The translations under genes were made by a program, and so were the position numbers. Shown one piece after another: positions 1 to 10,754 of a DNA stretch of 38,434 nt. Below the pieces are notes generated by a model, which was not told the origin of the DNA, did not search any database, and saw nothing but the letters and a program-made list of their open reading frames with translations. The stretch is from an uncultured Paenalcaligenes sp. (GTDB lineage: Bacteria; Pseudomonadota; Gammaproteobacteria; Burkholderiales; Burkholderiaceae_B). The stretch lies in NCBI GenBank assembly GCA_947632305.1, contig CANROS010000009.1:1-38434 (forward strand), in the 5' to 3' direction. Positions within the stretch are counted from its first letter, which is position 1. The number at the start of each line of letters is the position of its first letter.

Positions 1-27
1 TAACTTACTCATTTATATAGGTCTCTA

Positions 28-1335
28 ATGCAGCCCGAGGTTGAAATTCTGTCCGGTTTGGAGCGCCGAATCGATGTAGCTATCTCTACAGCCGATGTCG
101 AAAAAGAAGTCCAGGCACAACTTAAACGTGTGGCGCGTACAGCCAAAATCCAGGGTTTTCGCCCAGGAAAGGCTCCTCTATCTATGGTAGAGCGCAGCCA
201 TGGCCCAAGCATCCGTTACGATGCGATTAACAATGAACTAGGCAAAGCATTAGACAGCGCGATCGAAAACAGTGGTTTACGTATCGCTGGTGTGCCCTCT
301 ATTGCACCCAAAGAAGATGCTCCTGAAGACCAAATGGTATTTAGCGCGACTTTCGAGGTGTATCCAGAGATCACTCTACCTAATTTGGCAGACCTAGATA
401 TCACGCGCAGCACCATCGAAGTAGGCGACGCCGAAGTCGAGCGTACTATTGACGTACTACGTAAGCAACGCGCCAACTACGAAGCCCGTGAAGACCGCGT
501 AGCACAAGACGAAGACCGTGTTACCTTAGACTTTAAAGGCGAAATCGATGGCGTAGCCTTTGATGGCGGTACTGCTGAGGCTTTCTCTTTTGTACTTGGC
601 CAAGGCCGTATGTTGCCCGAGTTCGAAGCGGCTGCTCTAGGCATGAAAGCTGGCGAAGAAAAAGTCTTCCCTCTTGATTTCCCCGAAGATTACGGTGGAG
701 CCGAGGTTGCAGGTAAAACAGCTCAATTCACCATTAAAGTGACTGAAGTTGCCGAGCCCGTGCTTCCTGAGTTGAACGACGACTTCGCCAAAGAACTTGG
801 CCAAGAAGAAGGCGATATCGAAAGCTTGCTCGCAGATGTGCGTGCCAATATCGAACGTGAAGCCAAAGCTCGTGTTAACGCACGCACTAAAGCTAGCGTG
901 ATGGATGCCTTGATTGCAGCCAGTTCGTTTGACGTACCTGCCGCATTGGTTCAAAGCGAAATTCAAAACCGTATCGCTGCAGCTCGCCAAGAGCTAAAAC
1001 AGCGTGGTTTACCTAACGCTGATGATATGCCTATTCCAGAAGACGTATTCAAAGACGAAGCCGAGCGTCGTGTGCGCTTAGGTTTGTTGTTGTCTGCGTT
1101 GGTTGAAAGCGCCGAGCTTTCCGCTACTCCTGAACAGGTTCGTGCTCGCATCGAAGAGTTTGCACAAAATTACGAGCAGCCCGAAGAAGTCATCAGCTTC
1201 TACTTATCCGATGCACAACGTCGCGCGGAAATCGAAGCGATTGTATTGGAAGACAATGTGGTTGAACACATTGTATCCCAAGCAAAAGTCACCGATGAAG
1301 ACGTGGATTTTGAGCAATTAATGGGAAATAACTAA
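28..1335 (+). CDS. tig: Trigger factor, ribosome-associated chaperone/prolyl isomerase
   Basis: Trigger factor binds the ribosomal exit tunnel (protein L23) and shields nascent chains in the cytoplasm. The 435-residue product has the family's usual length. The N-terminal ribosome-binding domain carries the signature GFRPGK at residues 43-48. An FKBP-type isomerase domain follows at about 160-245 (DFKGEIDG ... [10 protein letters not shown]), then the helical C-terminal arms. The ATG at 28 gives [14 protein letters not shown], which matches the usual N-terminus of the family, so the gene is complete although it starts almost at the window edge. Its stop overlaps the clpP start (TAATG), suggesting translational coupling. 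tig-clpP-clpX-lon is a classic proteobacterial order. Its promoter lies outside the window. Confidence 0.97.
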   Translation: MQPEVEILSGLERRIDVAISTADVEKEVQAQLKRVARTAKIQGFRPGKAPLSMVERSHGPSIRYDAINNELGKALDSAIENSGLRIAGVPSIAPKEDAPEDQMVFSATFEVYPEITLPNLADLDITRSTIEVGDAEVERTIDVLRKQRANYEAREDRVAQDEDRVTLDFKGEIDGVAFDGGTAEAFSFVLGQGRMLPEFEAAALGMKAGEEKVFPLDFPEDYGGAEVAGKTAQFTIKVTEVAEPVLPELNDDFAKELGQEEGDIESLLADVRANIEREAKARVNARTKASVMDALIAASSFDVPAALVQSEIQNRIAAARQELKQRGLPNADDMPIPEDVFKDEAERRVRLGLLLSALVESAELSATPEQVRARIEEFAQNYEQPEEVISFYLSDAQRRAEIEAIVLEDNVVEHIVSQAKVTDEDVDFEQLMGNN

Positions 1336-1994
1336 TGTCGTCTCGTTTTATCGACTTCTATGCATCTATGAATGGTGGACATTCCGTAACGCCTACGGGC
1401 TTGGGTTATGTTCCTATCGTGGTTGAGCAGTCTGGCCGCGGAGAGCGTTCTTACGATATTTATTCGCGTTTATTACGTGAACGCATTATCTTTTTGGTTG
1501 GGCCCGTTAATGATAATTCTGCCAACTTAATTGTGGCGCAGTTGTTGTTCTTAGAGTCGGAAAACCCAGATAAAGATATTTCGCTCTACATTAACTCACC
1601 TGGTGGGTCAGTGTATGCGGGTATGGCTATCTATGACACGATGCAGTTTGTAAAGCCAGAAGTCTCTACCTTGTGTACAGGCATGGCTGCAAGCATGGGC
1701 GCGTTCTTGTTGTCTTCCGGACAAAAAGGCAAGCGCTTTGCTTTGCCAAACTCACGTATTATGATTCATCAGCCATCTGGTGGGGCTCAAGGCCAAGCCT
1801 CTGATATCCAAATTCAAGCTCAGGAAATTCTCAGCTTGCGCGAGCGTCTTAACCGTATTTTGGCCGCTAATACCGGTCAAACGGTTGAGCAGATCGCTTT
1901 AGATACAGAGCGTGACCGTTTTATGGATGCCGATGAGGCAACCGAATACGGTTTGCTTGATCGAGTCTTAGCTCATCGTACAGACGAGATTTAA
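1335..1994 (+). CDS. clpP: ATP-dependent Clp protease proteolytic subunit
   Basis: ClpP forms the tetradecameric serine peptidase barrel that ClpX or ClpA feed with unfolded substrates. The 219-residue product carries the full catalytic triad: Ser120 in GMAASMG, His145 in MIHQP and Asp194 in TERDRF. Each is offset by 9 from the E. coli precursor numbering. A short N-terminal propeptide is likely, as in other ClpP proteins. The start overlaps the tig stop by one base. clpX follows after an 83-base gap that contains a possible hairpin. Confidence 0.98.
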   Translation: MSSRFIDFYASMNGGHSVTPTGLGYVPIVVEQSGRGERSYDIYSRLLRERIIFLVGPVNDNSANLIVAQLLFLESENPDKDISLYINSPGGSVYAGMAIYDTMQFVKPEVSTLCTGMAASMGAFLLSSGQKGKRFALPNSRIMIHQPSGGAQGQASDIQIQAQEILSLRERLNRILAANTGQTVEQIALDTERDRFMDADEATEYGLLDRVLAHRTDEI

Positions 1995-2002
1995 GGGGTA
2001 TA

Positions 2003-2036
2003 GTGACAAGACCTAGGTTTTGTCGCTCCCTTCTTT
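2003..2036 (+). terminator. Possible weak terminator/attenuator between clpP and clpX
   Basis: The arms GTGACAAGAC (2003-2012) and GTTTTGTCGC (2017-2026) pair over 10 bases, with two G-U wobbles, around the loop CTAG. The pyrimidine-rich run TCCCTTCTTT follows. The poor U-tract suggests partial termination or a processing site, which could set the clpP:clpX ratio. This is inference from sequence only. Confidence 0.35.
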
Positions 2037-2077
2037 GCCATTAGCGGTTCACCGCATCATTTTGATTTTATATATAT

Positions 2078-3358
2078 ATGTCCGAAAAAAATCCGGCCGG
2101 CGATAAAGCTCTTCACTGTTCTTTTTGTAACAAAACACAAAGCGAGGTAGAGAAGCTTATTTCAGGTCCTGGGTCCGTCTATATTTGTAATGAGTGCATT
2201 AGCTTATGCAATGAGATGATCCTAGAGGACAAGCAAGAGCAAAGCGCTGCTGAGTTGATTGGTGCTAATTTGCCCACTCCTCACGAAATTAAGACGTTCC
2301 TAGATGAATACGTGATTGGTCAAGACCAACCGAAGCGTAATCTAGCTGTAGCGGTGTATAACCATTACAAACGCATTCAGCATACAGGTTTGACGGGCGA
2401 TGTTGAGCTCTCTAAAAGTAATATCTTATTGATCGGCCCTACGGGTTCTGGTAAGACGCTACTGGCTCAAACTTTAGCACGTATGCTCAAGGTGCCATTT
2501 GTGATGGCGGATGCCACCACCTTAACCGAAGCAGGTTATGTGGGTGAGGACGTAGAAAATATCGTCCAGAAACTTTTGCAGGCGTGTGAGTACGACGTAG
2601 AAAAAGCGCAGCGCGCCATTATTTATATTGATGAGATTGATAAGATCTCACGTAAAGCAGACAACCCGTCTATTACACGCGATGTATCAGGCGAGGGTGT
2701 ACAACAAGCTTTACTCAAAATTATCGAAGGTACAGTGGCCTCTGTGCCCCCTCAAGGTGGCAGAAAGCATCCTAACCAAGACTTCATTCAAGTCGATACA
2801 ACTAACATCCTCTTTATTGTGGGTGGGGCTTTTGACGGCCTAGAAAAAGTCATTCAAAACCGGACTGAAAAATCAGGTATTGGTTTTGGTGCCAAGGTCA
2901 GTGCTCGTAGTGAGCGTGGCGTAGGTCAGCTTTTTGCTGAGGTCGAGCCCGAGGATTTAATTAAATTTGGTCTTATTCCCGAGCTAGTAGGGCGTTTGCC
3001 TGTGGTTACCACCCTCCAAGAGCTAGACGAAGAAGCCCTAATTCGAATCTTAACCGAGCCAAAGAACGCGTTGGTCAAGCAGTTCCAGCAGTTATTTGCC
3101 ATGGAAGAAGTCGAATTAAAAATCGAAGAAGAGGCGTTGCAAAGTGTGGCTCAGGCCGCTATTAAACGCAAAACGGGTGCGCGTGGTTTGCGCTCCATTG
3201 TAGAGAAATCTTTGCTCGACACGATGTATGACTTACCGTCTATGGCCGATGTCAGCACGGTGGTTCTTACTAAGGAAGCCGTAGAGGGTACCGCCAAGCC
3301 AGTCGTGGTGCAGACAACCGAGCTGTCCCAAGCTACCGGTGATAATGCGGTTGCTTAA
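2078..3358 (+). CDS. clpX: ATP-dependent Clp protease ATP-binding subunit ClpX
   Basis: ClpX is the AAA+ unfoldase that delivers substrates to ClpP. The 426-residue protein starts with the ClpX zinc-binding domain (Cys14, Cys17, Cys37, Cys40). The AAA+ core has Walker A GPTGSGKT at 120-127, Walker B in [10 protein letters not shown] and a sensor region in [11 protein letters not shown]. The IGFG loop (SGIGFGAK) that docks on ClpP is present. The ATG at 2078 has no good Shine-Dalgarno (it is preceded by TTTTATATATAT), but it gives the expected N-terminus MSEKN. It lies downstream of clpP on the same strand. Confidence 0.98.
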   Translation: MSEKNPAGDKALHCSFCNKTQSEVEKLISGPGSVYICNECISLCNEMILEDKQEQSAAELIGANLPTPHEIKTFLDEYVIGQDQPKRNLAVAVYNHYKRIQHTGLTGDVELSKSNILLIGPTGSGKTLLAQTLARMLKVPFVMADATTLTEAGYVGEDVENIVQKLLQACEYDVEKAQRAIIYIDEIDKISRKADNPSITRDVSGEGVQQALLKIIEGTVASVPPQGGRKHPNQDFIQVDTTNILFIVGGAFDGLEKVIQNRTEKSGIGFGAKVSARSERGVGQLFAEVEPEDLIKFGLIPELVGRLPVVTTLQELDEEALIRILTEPKNALVKQFQQLFAMEEVELKIEEEALQSVAQAAIKRKTGARGLRSIVEKSLLDTMYDLPSMADVSTVVLTKEAVEGTAKPVVVQTTELSQATGDNAVA

Positions 3359-3399
3359 TTCATCCATTTATCAGTTAGCGCTGTTTTACTTTTCGCCTA

Positions 3400-3427
3400 C
3401 TTGAAATTATCAAGTTTGCCACAATCT
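3400..3427 (+). promoter_or_regulatory. Candidate heat-shock (sigma-32-like) promoter of lon
   Basis: CTTGAAA at 3400-3406 matches the sigma-32 -35 element. It is followed about 13 bases later by CCACAATC (3419-3426), a partial match to CCCCATNT. lon is a classic sigma-32 target in other proteobacteria. The -35 match is good and the -10 match is mediocre, so this is tentative. Confidence 0.35.
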
Positions 3428-3446
3428 GTAAGTCAGAAGCTAGAAT

Positions 3447-3478
3447 CACAGGGGGAAGCTATCTTGCTTCCCCCTGTG
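3447..3478 (+). repeat. Perfect 13-bp inverted repeat in the lon leader
   Basis: CACAGGGGGAAGC (3447-3459) and its exact complement GCTTCCCCCTGTG (3466-3478) enclose the 6-base loop TATCTT. No U-tract follows, so it is not a standard intrinsic terminator. It ends 27 bases before the lon start, leaving too little room for a promoter after it. It should therefore be in the lon 5' untranslated region or at the clpX 3' end. Confidence 0.75.
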
Positions 3479-3505
3479 GTCTAAGGTAATGAAAAGGAAA
3501 TTACT

Positions 3506-5938
3506 ATGTCTGCAAGCCAGATTTTATCTATGGAACCCACGGAGCTACCCTTATTGCCTTTGCGCGATGTGGTGGTCTTTCCGCATATGGTGATTCCTTT
3601 ATTTGTTGGACGTCCTCGCTCCATTAAGGCGCTTGAACTCGCTATGGAGTCGGGCAATACCATTTTATTGGTAGCGCAGAAAACGGCTAGCAAAGACGAG
3701 CCCACCGCCGACGATATGTATGAAATCGGTTGTGCGGCATCTATTTTGCAAATGTTAAAACTGCCCGACGGTACAGTGAAAGTACTGGTCGAAGGCGTAG
3801 AGCGCGCTAAAATCGAAGCTGTCATTGATAACGAGACCCATTTTAGTGGCAAAGCCGTGGCAGTAGAACAAGCCACAGAAGTCCCAGCCGAGGCCGAAGC
3901 CTTGCGTCGGGCGGTGGTGGCTCAGTTCGAGCAATACGTCAAACTGAACAAAAAAATCCCTCAAGAGATTTTGACGTCTTTAAATGCGATCGATGAGGCC
4001 AGCCGTTTGGCTGATACCGTAGCGGCTCACTTGCCACTGAAACTCGAGCAAAAACAACAAATGCTCGAATCTGTTCCTGTGATTGAGCGCCTAGAAGCCT
4101 TGCTCAGCCAGCTCGAAACAGAAATTGATATTTTGCAGGTCGAAAAACGCATTCGCGGCCGTGTGAAAAAACAAATGGAAAAAAGCCAGCGCGACTATTA
4201 TTTGAATGAGCAAGTTAAAGCCATTCAAAAAGAGTTGGGCGAAGGCGAAGACGGGGCGGAAATCGAAGAGCTAGAGCAGAAAATTGCCGAGGCTAAGCTC
4301 CCCAAAGAGGCTTTGAAAAAAGCCGAGGCCGAGCTGAAAAAGTTGAAAATGATGTCGCCCATGTCGGCGGAAGCCACCGTGGTGCGTAATTACTTAGACA
4401 CACTGATTGGTTTGCCTTGGCGTAAGCGTAGTCGTATTAACAACTCTTTGTCTAACGCCGAAGACGTTTTAAATACAGACCATTACGGTTTAGACAAAGT
4501 CAAAGAGCGTATCGTTGAATATTTGGCAGTACAGCAGCGTGTGTCTAAACTCAAGGCACCGATTTTATGTTTGGTAGGGCCTCCCGGTGTAGGTAAAACC
4601 TCGTTGGGGCAGTCTATTGCTAAAGCGACCAATCGTAAATACGTGCGTATGGCTTTAGGTGGCGTGCGTGACGAAGCCGAAATTCGTGGCCATCGCCGCA
4701 CCTATATCGGTTCTATGCCGGGCAAGATCGTGCAAAACATGAGCAAAGTAGGGGTGCGTAACCCATTGTTCCTGTTAGACGAAATTGACAAAATGGGCGC
4801 GGATTTCCGTGGTGATCCTTCCTCCGCTTTGCTTGAGGTCTTAGATCCAGAACAAAACCACACATTCCAAGATCACTACTTAGAAGTCGATTTTGATTTG
4901 TCTGATGTGATGTTCGTTGCCACTAGCAATACGCTCAATATCCCACCTGCGCTATTAGATCGTATGGAAGTGATTCGTTTGTCGGGATACACCGAAGACG
5001 AAAAGGTCAATATTGCTTTCCAGCATTTGATTCCTAAACTGATGACGAACAACGGCGTGAAAAAGGGCGAGCTGGAAATTACCGAAGCAGCCATTCGCGA
5101 TGTGGTACGTTATTACACCCGCGAGGCAGGTGTGCGCTCCTTAGAGCGTGAGATCAGCAAAATTTGCCGTAAAGCCGTCCATCAGTTCTTGGTTCAGCCC
5201 AAAGGCACCAAAGCAGAAACCATTGTGGTGACTAGCGAAAACCTGAGTGATTTCTTGGGTGTACGTCGCTTTGATTTTGGTGTGGCAGAAACGGAAAACA
5301 AAGTGGGGCAGGTCACAGGCTTGGCTTGGACTGAAGTGGGTGGCGATTTGCTAACCATTGAGGTGGCCGATATGCCAGGTAAAGGGGCAATTCAACGTAC
5401 TGGTTCTATCGGTGACGTCATGAAAGAGTCCGTCGAGGCGGCCCGTACCGTGGTGCGTTCCCGTGCCCAAAAATGGGGGGTGGCTGACCCTGTGTTTGAA
5501 AAACGTGATTTGCATGTGCACTTTCCTGATGGCGCCACTCCCAAAGATGGTCCGTCTGCGGGTATTGCCATTACGACCGCTATTGTGTCGTCGTTGACGG
5601 GTATTCCCATCCGTGCAGACGTTGCCATGACAGGTGAAATTACGTTGCGAGGCGAAGTGCTGGAAATTGGTGGCTTGAAAGAAAAGCTGTTGGCTGCCCA
5701 ACGTGGTGGTATTAAAACCGTGTTGATTCCTGAGCAAAACGTTAAAGACTTAGCGGACATTCCAGACAACGTCAAAAACACGTTAGAAATCATTCCAGTA
5801 CGTTGGATTGATCGTGTGCTTGAGGTGGCCTTGGAGCAAATGCCTACGCCTTTGTCGGATGAAGAGCTAGCTCGTATTACGGCTGAGGCCGTCGCGGCTA
5901 AAACAGCAGTGGCTTCTAGTGGTTTGACTAAACACTAA
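3506..5938 (+). CDS. lon: ATP-dependent protease Lon (La)
   Basis: Lon is the homo-hexameric AAA+ serine protease that removes misfolded proteins and unstable regulators. All domains are present in 810 residues: the N-terminal substrate-binding LON domain (about 12-205), a coiled coil, and an AAA+ module with Walker A GPPGVGKT at 358-365 and Walker B FLLDEID at 422-428. The C-terminal protease domain has the Ser684 (DGPSAG) and Lys727 (GGLKEK) dyad, spaced 43 residues apart as in E. coli. The start has a good Shine-Dalgarno (AAAAGGAAATTACT before ATG). The gene follows clpX with its own leader, and a strong terminator closes the unit. Confidence 0.98.
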   Translation: MSASQILSMEPTELPLLPLRDVVVFPHMVIPLFVGRPRSIKALELAMESGNTILLVAQKTASKDEPTADDMYEIGCAASILQMLKLPDGTVKVLVEGVERAKIEAVIDNETHFSGKAVAVEQATEVPAEAEALRRAVVAQFEQYVKLNKKIPQEILTSLNAIDEASRLADTVAAHLPLKLEQKQQMLESVPVIERLEALLSQLETEIDILQVEKRIRGRVKKQMEKSQRDYYLNEQVKAIQKELGEGEDGAEIEELEQKIAEAKLPKEALKKAEAELKKLKMMSPMSAEATVVRNYLDTLIGLPWRKRSRINNSLSNAEDVLNTDHYGLDKVKERIVEYLAVQQRVSKLKAPILCLVGPPGVGKTSLGQSIAKATNRKYVRMALGGVRDEAEIRGHRRTYIGSMPGKIVQNMSKVGVRNPLFLLDEIDKMGADFRGDPSSALLEVLDPEQNHTFQDHYLEVDFDLSDVMFVATSNTLNIPPALLDRMEVIRLSGYTEDEKVNIAFQHLIPKLMTNNGVKKGELEITEAAIRDVVRYYTREAGVRSLEREISKICRKAVHQFLVQPKGTKAETIVVTSENLSDFLGVRRFDFGVAETENKVGQVTGLAWTEVGGDLLTIEVADMPGKGAIQRTGSIGDVMKESVEAARTVVRSRAQKWGVADPVFEKRDLHVHFPDGATPKDGPSAGIAITTAIVSSLTGIPIRADVAMTGEITLRGEVLEIGGLKEKLLAAQRGGIKTVLIPEQNVKDLADIPDNVKNTLEIIPVRWIDRVLEVALEQMPTPLSDEELARITAEAVAAKTAVASSGLTKH

Positions 5939-5957
5939 GCAGAGCCCTTGTGGTAAT

Positions 5958-5996
5958 AAAAAAGGACTGAGCTTTTTTGGCTCGGTCCTTTTTTTT
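5958..5996. terminator. Bidirectional intrinsic terminator between lon and lexA
   Basis: GGACTGAGC pairs with GCTCGGTCC (one G-U) around TTTTTTG. It is flanked by a run of A on the left and eight T on the right. The symmetry gives a U-tract in both directions, serving convergent lon (+) and lexA (-). Confidence 0.9.
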
Positions 5997-6037
5997 GGCT
6001 TTGTGCAAGCGGTGTTGAGTTGCAGTTAGTTAACGGT

Positions 6038-6655
6038 TTAATTAAAGCTTTGGTCGCGAATTAGGCCTACGGCAATGCCTTCGAGGGAGAAATCGTCTGC
6101 GTTTTGGACCTGAATGGGTTCAAAGTCGGGGTTTTCGGGCAAGAGGACTACTTTTTTGCCTTGGCGTTGCAAGCGTTTGACGGTGACTTCGTCGCCTAGG
6201 CGAGCCACTACAATTTGGCCATTGCGGGCTTCGGAGGTGCGCTTAACAGCTAAAAGATCACCCTCGAGGATGCCGGCGTCACGCATGCTGAGGCCGCGCA
6301 CCCGTAGGAGGTAATCGGGGGCTTGGGAAAAAAGGGTAGGCTCTACGCCAATTTCACGTTCAATGTGTTCAGTGGCCAAAATAGGGCTGCCAGCCGCCAC
6401 ACGACCGATGACGGGCAGATGGTAAGTTTGGGTAGGGGCTGGGCTGTCGATCAATAGACGAATACCCCTAGAGGTACCAGAAACCAGTTCTATGGCGCCT
6501 TTGCGTGCCAAGGCCTTGAGGTGGTCTTCGGCGGCATTGACTGATTTAAAGCCAAAGCGTTCGGCGATTTCAGCGCGTGTGGGCGGAAAGCCGGTGCGTT
6601 GAATTTCGCTGCGAATTAAATCGAAGATTTGCTGTTGTCTGGCGGTAAGTTTCAC
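6038..6655 (-). CDS. lexA: LexA, SOS-response repressor
   Basis: LexA represses DNA-damage genes and self-cleaves when RecA is activated. I start it at GTG (6653-6655), giving [14 protein letters not shown] and 205 residues. The longer open frame to 6718 would translate across the operator and promoter and matches nothing in the family. The winged-helix DNA-binding domain is at 1-65 ([23 protein letters not shown]). The peptidase domain has the Ala88-Gly89 cleavage site (VAAGSP), nucleophile Ser123 (GLSMRDAG) and Lys160 (VTVKRL). An SOS box lies 15 bases upstream of the start codon, so autoregulation is expected. No clear Shine-Dalgarno is visible and the leader would be short. Confidence 0.96.
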   Translation of the reverse strand: MKLTARQQQIFDLIRSEIQRTGFPPTRAEIAERFGFKSVNAAEDHLKALARKGAIELVSGTSRGIRLLIDSPAPTQTYHLPVIGRVAAGSPILATEHIEREIGVEPTLFSQAPDYLLRVRGLSMRDAGILEGDLLAVKRTSEARNGQIVVARLGDEVTVKRLQRQGKKVVLLPENPDFEPIQVQNADDFSLEGIAVGLIRDQSFN

Positions 6656-6669
6656 GGCTATAGAATTGA

Positions 6670-6685
6670 CTGGTGTTATATACAG
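6670..6685 (-). promoter_or_regulatory. SOS box (LexA operator) of lexA
   Basis: CTGGTGTTATATACAG on the + strand (CTGTATATAACACCAG read in the gene direction) fits the CTG-N10-CAG LexA operator with an AT-rich core. Only the GGTG side departs from CTGTATATATATACAG. A TTGACA hexamer lies just upstream in the gene direction, so the operator would overlap the promoter. Confidence 0.88.
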
Positions 6686-6715
6686 TTTTATTGTCAACGA
6701 TCTCTGACTAAAAAG

Positions 6716-6741
6716 CAAGAAAAACCGGCTCTAGGCCGGTT
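6716..6741 (-). terminator. Intrinsic terminator after the aminotransferase gene
   Basis: In the minus direction AACCGGC pairs perfectly with GCCGGTT around a 5-base loop, followed by TTTCTTGC. It lies 27 bases beyond the aminotransferase stop and just before the lexA promoter, separating the two transcription units. Confidence 0.85.
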
Positions 6742-6767
6742 AGTGTCTTTCACTGTGGGAACAGGGG

Positions 6768-7976
6768 TTAGGAATCTGCCATCACACGTGCAATTGCGGT
6801 TGCAACCGTATCGAGGTTGTCTTCGTTTAGCGCTGCTACACAGATGCGACCTGTGTCTAACAAGTAAATGGCGTCTTCATCGCGCAGACGTTGGGCTTGT
6901 GCTTGGGTGAGGCCTGAATAAGAAAACATGCCCTGCTGATCTAAAATAAATGACATGTCTTTTTTGACACCGTGCTCAGCAAGTTTAGCGACTAATTGTT
7001 GACGCATCGTCCGAATACGTAAGCGCATTTGGCTGAGTTCGGCTTCCCAGGCGGCAAAGCGAGAGGGCTCATTGAGTACTAAGTTGACAATTTGGGCGCC
7101 GTGGGTGGGCGGGTTAGAGTAATTGGTGCGAGCCATGCGTTTTAGCTGGCTTAGCACTTTAGGGCTTTGTTCGGCGGTGCTGGTGAGCACGGTTAAGGCC
7201 CCTACACGTTCGCCATATAAAGCAAAAGATTTGGAAAAGGAAGAGCTGATTAACATGGGAATATTGAGCTCGGCCAAATAACGCACGGCTTTGGCGTCTT
7301 CGTCTAGCCCATCACCAAACCCTTGATAAGCAATATCCATAAAAGGGATTAGTTGCTTTTCTTTTAAGACTTGGGCGATACGCTGCCATTGCTCAAAGGT
7401 GGGGTCTATGCCTGTTGGGTTATGACAGCAAGCATGGAGAACAACAATGCTCTGAGGGGCGAGTTGCTCTAGGGAGTGCAGCATCCCTTCTATGTCTAGG
7501 TTCTGAGTTTGGCTGTCGTAATAGGGGTATTCCACCACCTCGAAACCGGCCTTTTCAAAGAGCGCACGGTGATTTTCCCAGCTGGGGTTACTGATGGCAA
7601 CCACTGCATTTGGCACGACCATTTTTAAAAAGTCAGCGCCCAAGCGCAGGGCGCCTGTGCCGCCTAGGCTTTGAATAGTGACAGCACGCTCTTGATGAAT
7701 GGCGCTAGCGTCCTTACCTAGGAGTAATTGCTGTGCACCTTTGTTGTAGTTTTGAATGCCATCAATGGGGAGGTAGCCTTTGGCTGCACTGTGTTCTGCT
7801 AGCTGAGCCTCGGTATGTTTGACTACCTCCAGTAAAGGCATGTGGCCTTGTTCGTCATAGTAGACGCCCACACCTAAATTAATTTTGTTAGGACGGGAGT
7901 CCGCTTGGAAAAGTTCGTTAAGACCGAGAATGGGGTCGCGAGGGACCTGTGTGACATGAGAGAAAAGGGTATTCAT
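6768..7976 (-). CDS. Aromatic amino acid / aspartate aminotransferase (class I, PLP)
   Basis: This is a class I fold-type I aminotransferase of the AspC/TyrB group, which moves amino groups between glutamate and aspartate, phenylalanine or tyrosine. In its 402 residues are Asn186 (HNPTG), Asp214 (FMDIAYQG), the PLP lysine Lys249 (SSSFSKSF) and Arg257 (YGERVG), all in the family arrangement. Length is normal (E. coli TyrB 397). Sequence alone does not separate TyrB-like from AspC-like specificity. I favour aromatic because this neighbour of uvrB is usually annotated so in betaproteobacteria. It is divergent from uvrB with 67 bases between starts, and a clean terminator follows. Confidence 0.9.
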   Translation of the reverse strand: MNTLFSHVTQVPRDPILGLNELFQADSRPNKINLGVGVYYDEQGHMPLLEVVKHTEAQLAEHSAAKGYLPIDGIQNYNKGAQQLLLGKDASAIHQERAVTIQSLGGTGALRLGADFLKMVVPNAVVAISNPSWENHRALFEKAGFEVVEYPYYDSQTQNLDIEGMLHSLEQLAPQSIVVLHACCHNPTGIDPTFEQWQRIAQVLKEKQLIPFMDIAYQGFGDGLDEDAKAVRYLAELNIPMLISSSFSKSFALYGERVGALTVLTSTAEQSPKVLSQLKRMARTNYSNPPTHGAQIVNLVLNEPSRFAAWEAELSQMRLRIRTMRQQLVAKLAEHGVKKDMSFILDQQGMFSYSGLTQAQAQRLRDEDAIYLLDTGRICVAALNEDNLDTVATAIARVMADS

Positions 7977-8003
7977 AACAGATAACAGAAAATGCGCTAA
8001 GAA

Positions 8004-8019
8004 ATAATGAGATAATGAG
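8004..8019 (+). repeat. Tandem 8-bp repeat in the aminotransferase/uvrB divergent spacer
   Basis: ATAATGAG occurs twice in direct tandem. It sits in the 67-base spacer between two divergent start codons and may be part of a promoter (AT-rich, GATAAT-like). No function can be assigned. Confidence 0.4.
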
Positions 8020-8043
8020 AGTATCTATCAATCTGGGTGACGT

Positions 8044-10071
<2,028 letters not shown>

Positions 10072-10132
10072 TTGAGACAGGAAAGTAAATTGGCCCCTAT
10101 AGAACAGATCCGAAGAAAAAGTATGAAATTCC

Positions 10133-10181
10133 TTACTGAAATAGTGGGTATTTGCTATACTGGACTAAATTAGTCGGGTAT
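10133..10181 (+). promoter_or_regulatory. iscR promoter with type 1 IscR-binding site
   Basis: A candidate -35 TTACTG (10133-10138) is 17 bases from an extended -10, TGCTATACT (TATACT at 10156-10161). Overlapping and following it, 10157-10181 matches the published type 1 IscR box: ATACTGGACT, then AAAT, then TAGTCGGGTAT. It agrees with that 25-base consensus at all but one position by my alignment. [2Fe-2S]-IscR bound here would repress the operon, as in E. coli. Confidence 0.88.
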
Positions 10182-10229
10182 GAATTGTTTAGTACTCCGC
10201 CAAAAATAGCTTCTCTCAAGGAACATATT

Positions 10230-10733
10230 ATGCGTTTAACCACTAAAGGACGTTTTGCGGTCACAGCAATGATTGATTTGGCTTTACGCCAACAAAGTGG
10301 GCCGGTCACCTTGGCCAAAATTAGTGAACGTCAAAGCATTTCCTTGTCTTATTTAGAACAGTTGTTTGGCCGTTTACGTCGACACGAGTTAGTGGATAGC
10401 ACGCGTGGCCCTGGTGGCGGTTATAGTCTGGCTCGTTTAGCGCGCCATATTACCGTAGCAGATATTATTTTTGCTGTGGATGAGCCTCTAGATGCGACGA
10501 ACTGTGGGGGCAAGGGCGGCTGCGAGAAAGACGAGAACGGGGATCGCATCCAATGCATGACGCACGAACTTTGGGCCACGTTAAGTCGTAAAATGGTGGA
10601 CTATCTGGATTCGGTGTCTTTGCAGGATCTAGTCGATCAGCAGCGTATGCGTCAACTCGAAGAGTCCGTGCGCCAGCAGCAAAGCACGCCGCACCCTACG
10701 CACCGTATTACCCCTGAACAGGCCGCCTGTTAG
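10230..10733 (+). CDS. iscR: IscR, Rrf2-family [2Fe-2S] regulator of Fe-S assembly
   Basis: IscR senses Fe-S cluster demand and represses the isc operon when it carries [2Fe-2S]. I start it at ATG 10230 ([14 protein letters not shown]), with AAGGA 9 bases upstream. The longer frame from 10152 runs through the operator. The 167-residue protein has an N-terminal winged helix ([17 protein letters not shown]) and the ligand set Cys92, Cys98, Cys109 and His112. The E. coli ligands are Cys92, Cys98, Cys104 and His107, so a 5-residue insertion (DENGD) lies between the second and third cysteines. It is first in the isc operon and has a near-perfect type 1 box upstream. Confidence 0.95.
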   Translation: MRLTTKGRFAVTAMIDLALRQQSGPVTLAKISERQSISLSYLEQLFGRLRRHELVDSTRGPGGGYSLARLARHITVADIIFAVDEPLDATNCGGKGGCEKDENGDRIQCMTHELWATLSRKMVDYLDSVSLQDLVDQQRMRQLEESVRQQQSTPHPTHRITPEQAAC

Positions 10734-10754
10734 GCCTTTTGATTGGAGTTGGTT

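Noticed and set aside
3755-3964. Reverse-strand open frames inside lon and other large genes
   Set aside because: They are mirror frames of well-supported genes, with no ribosome sites and no recognisable proteins.
10152-10229. 26-codon extension of iscR
   Set aside because: It overlaps the promoter and IscR box; ATG 10230 has a proper ribosome-binding site.
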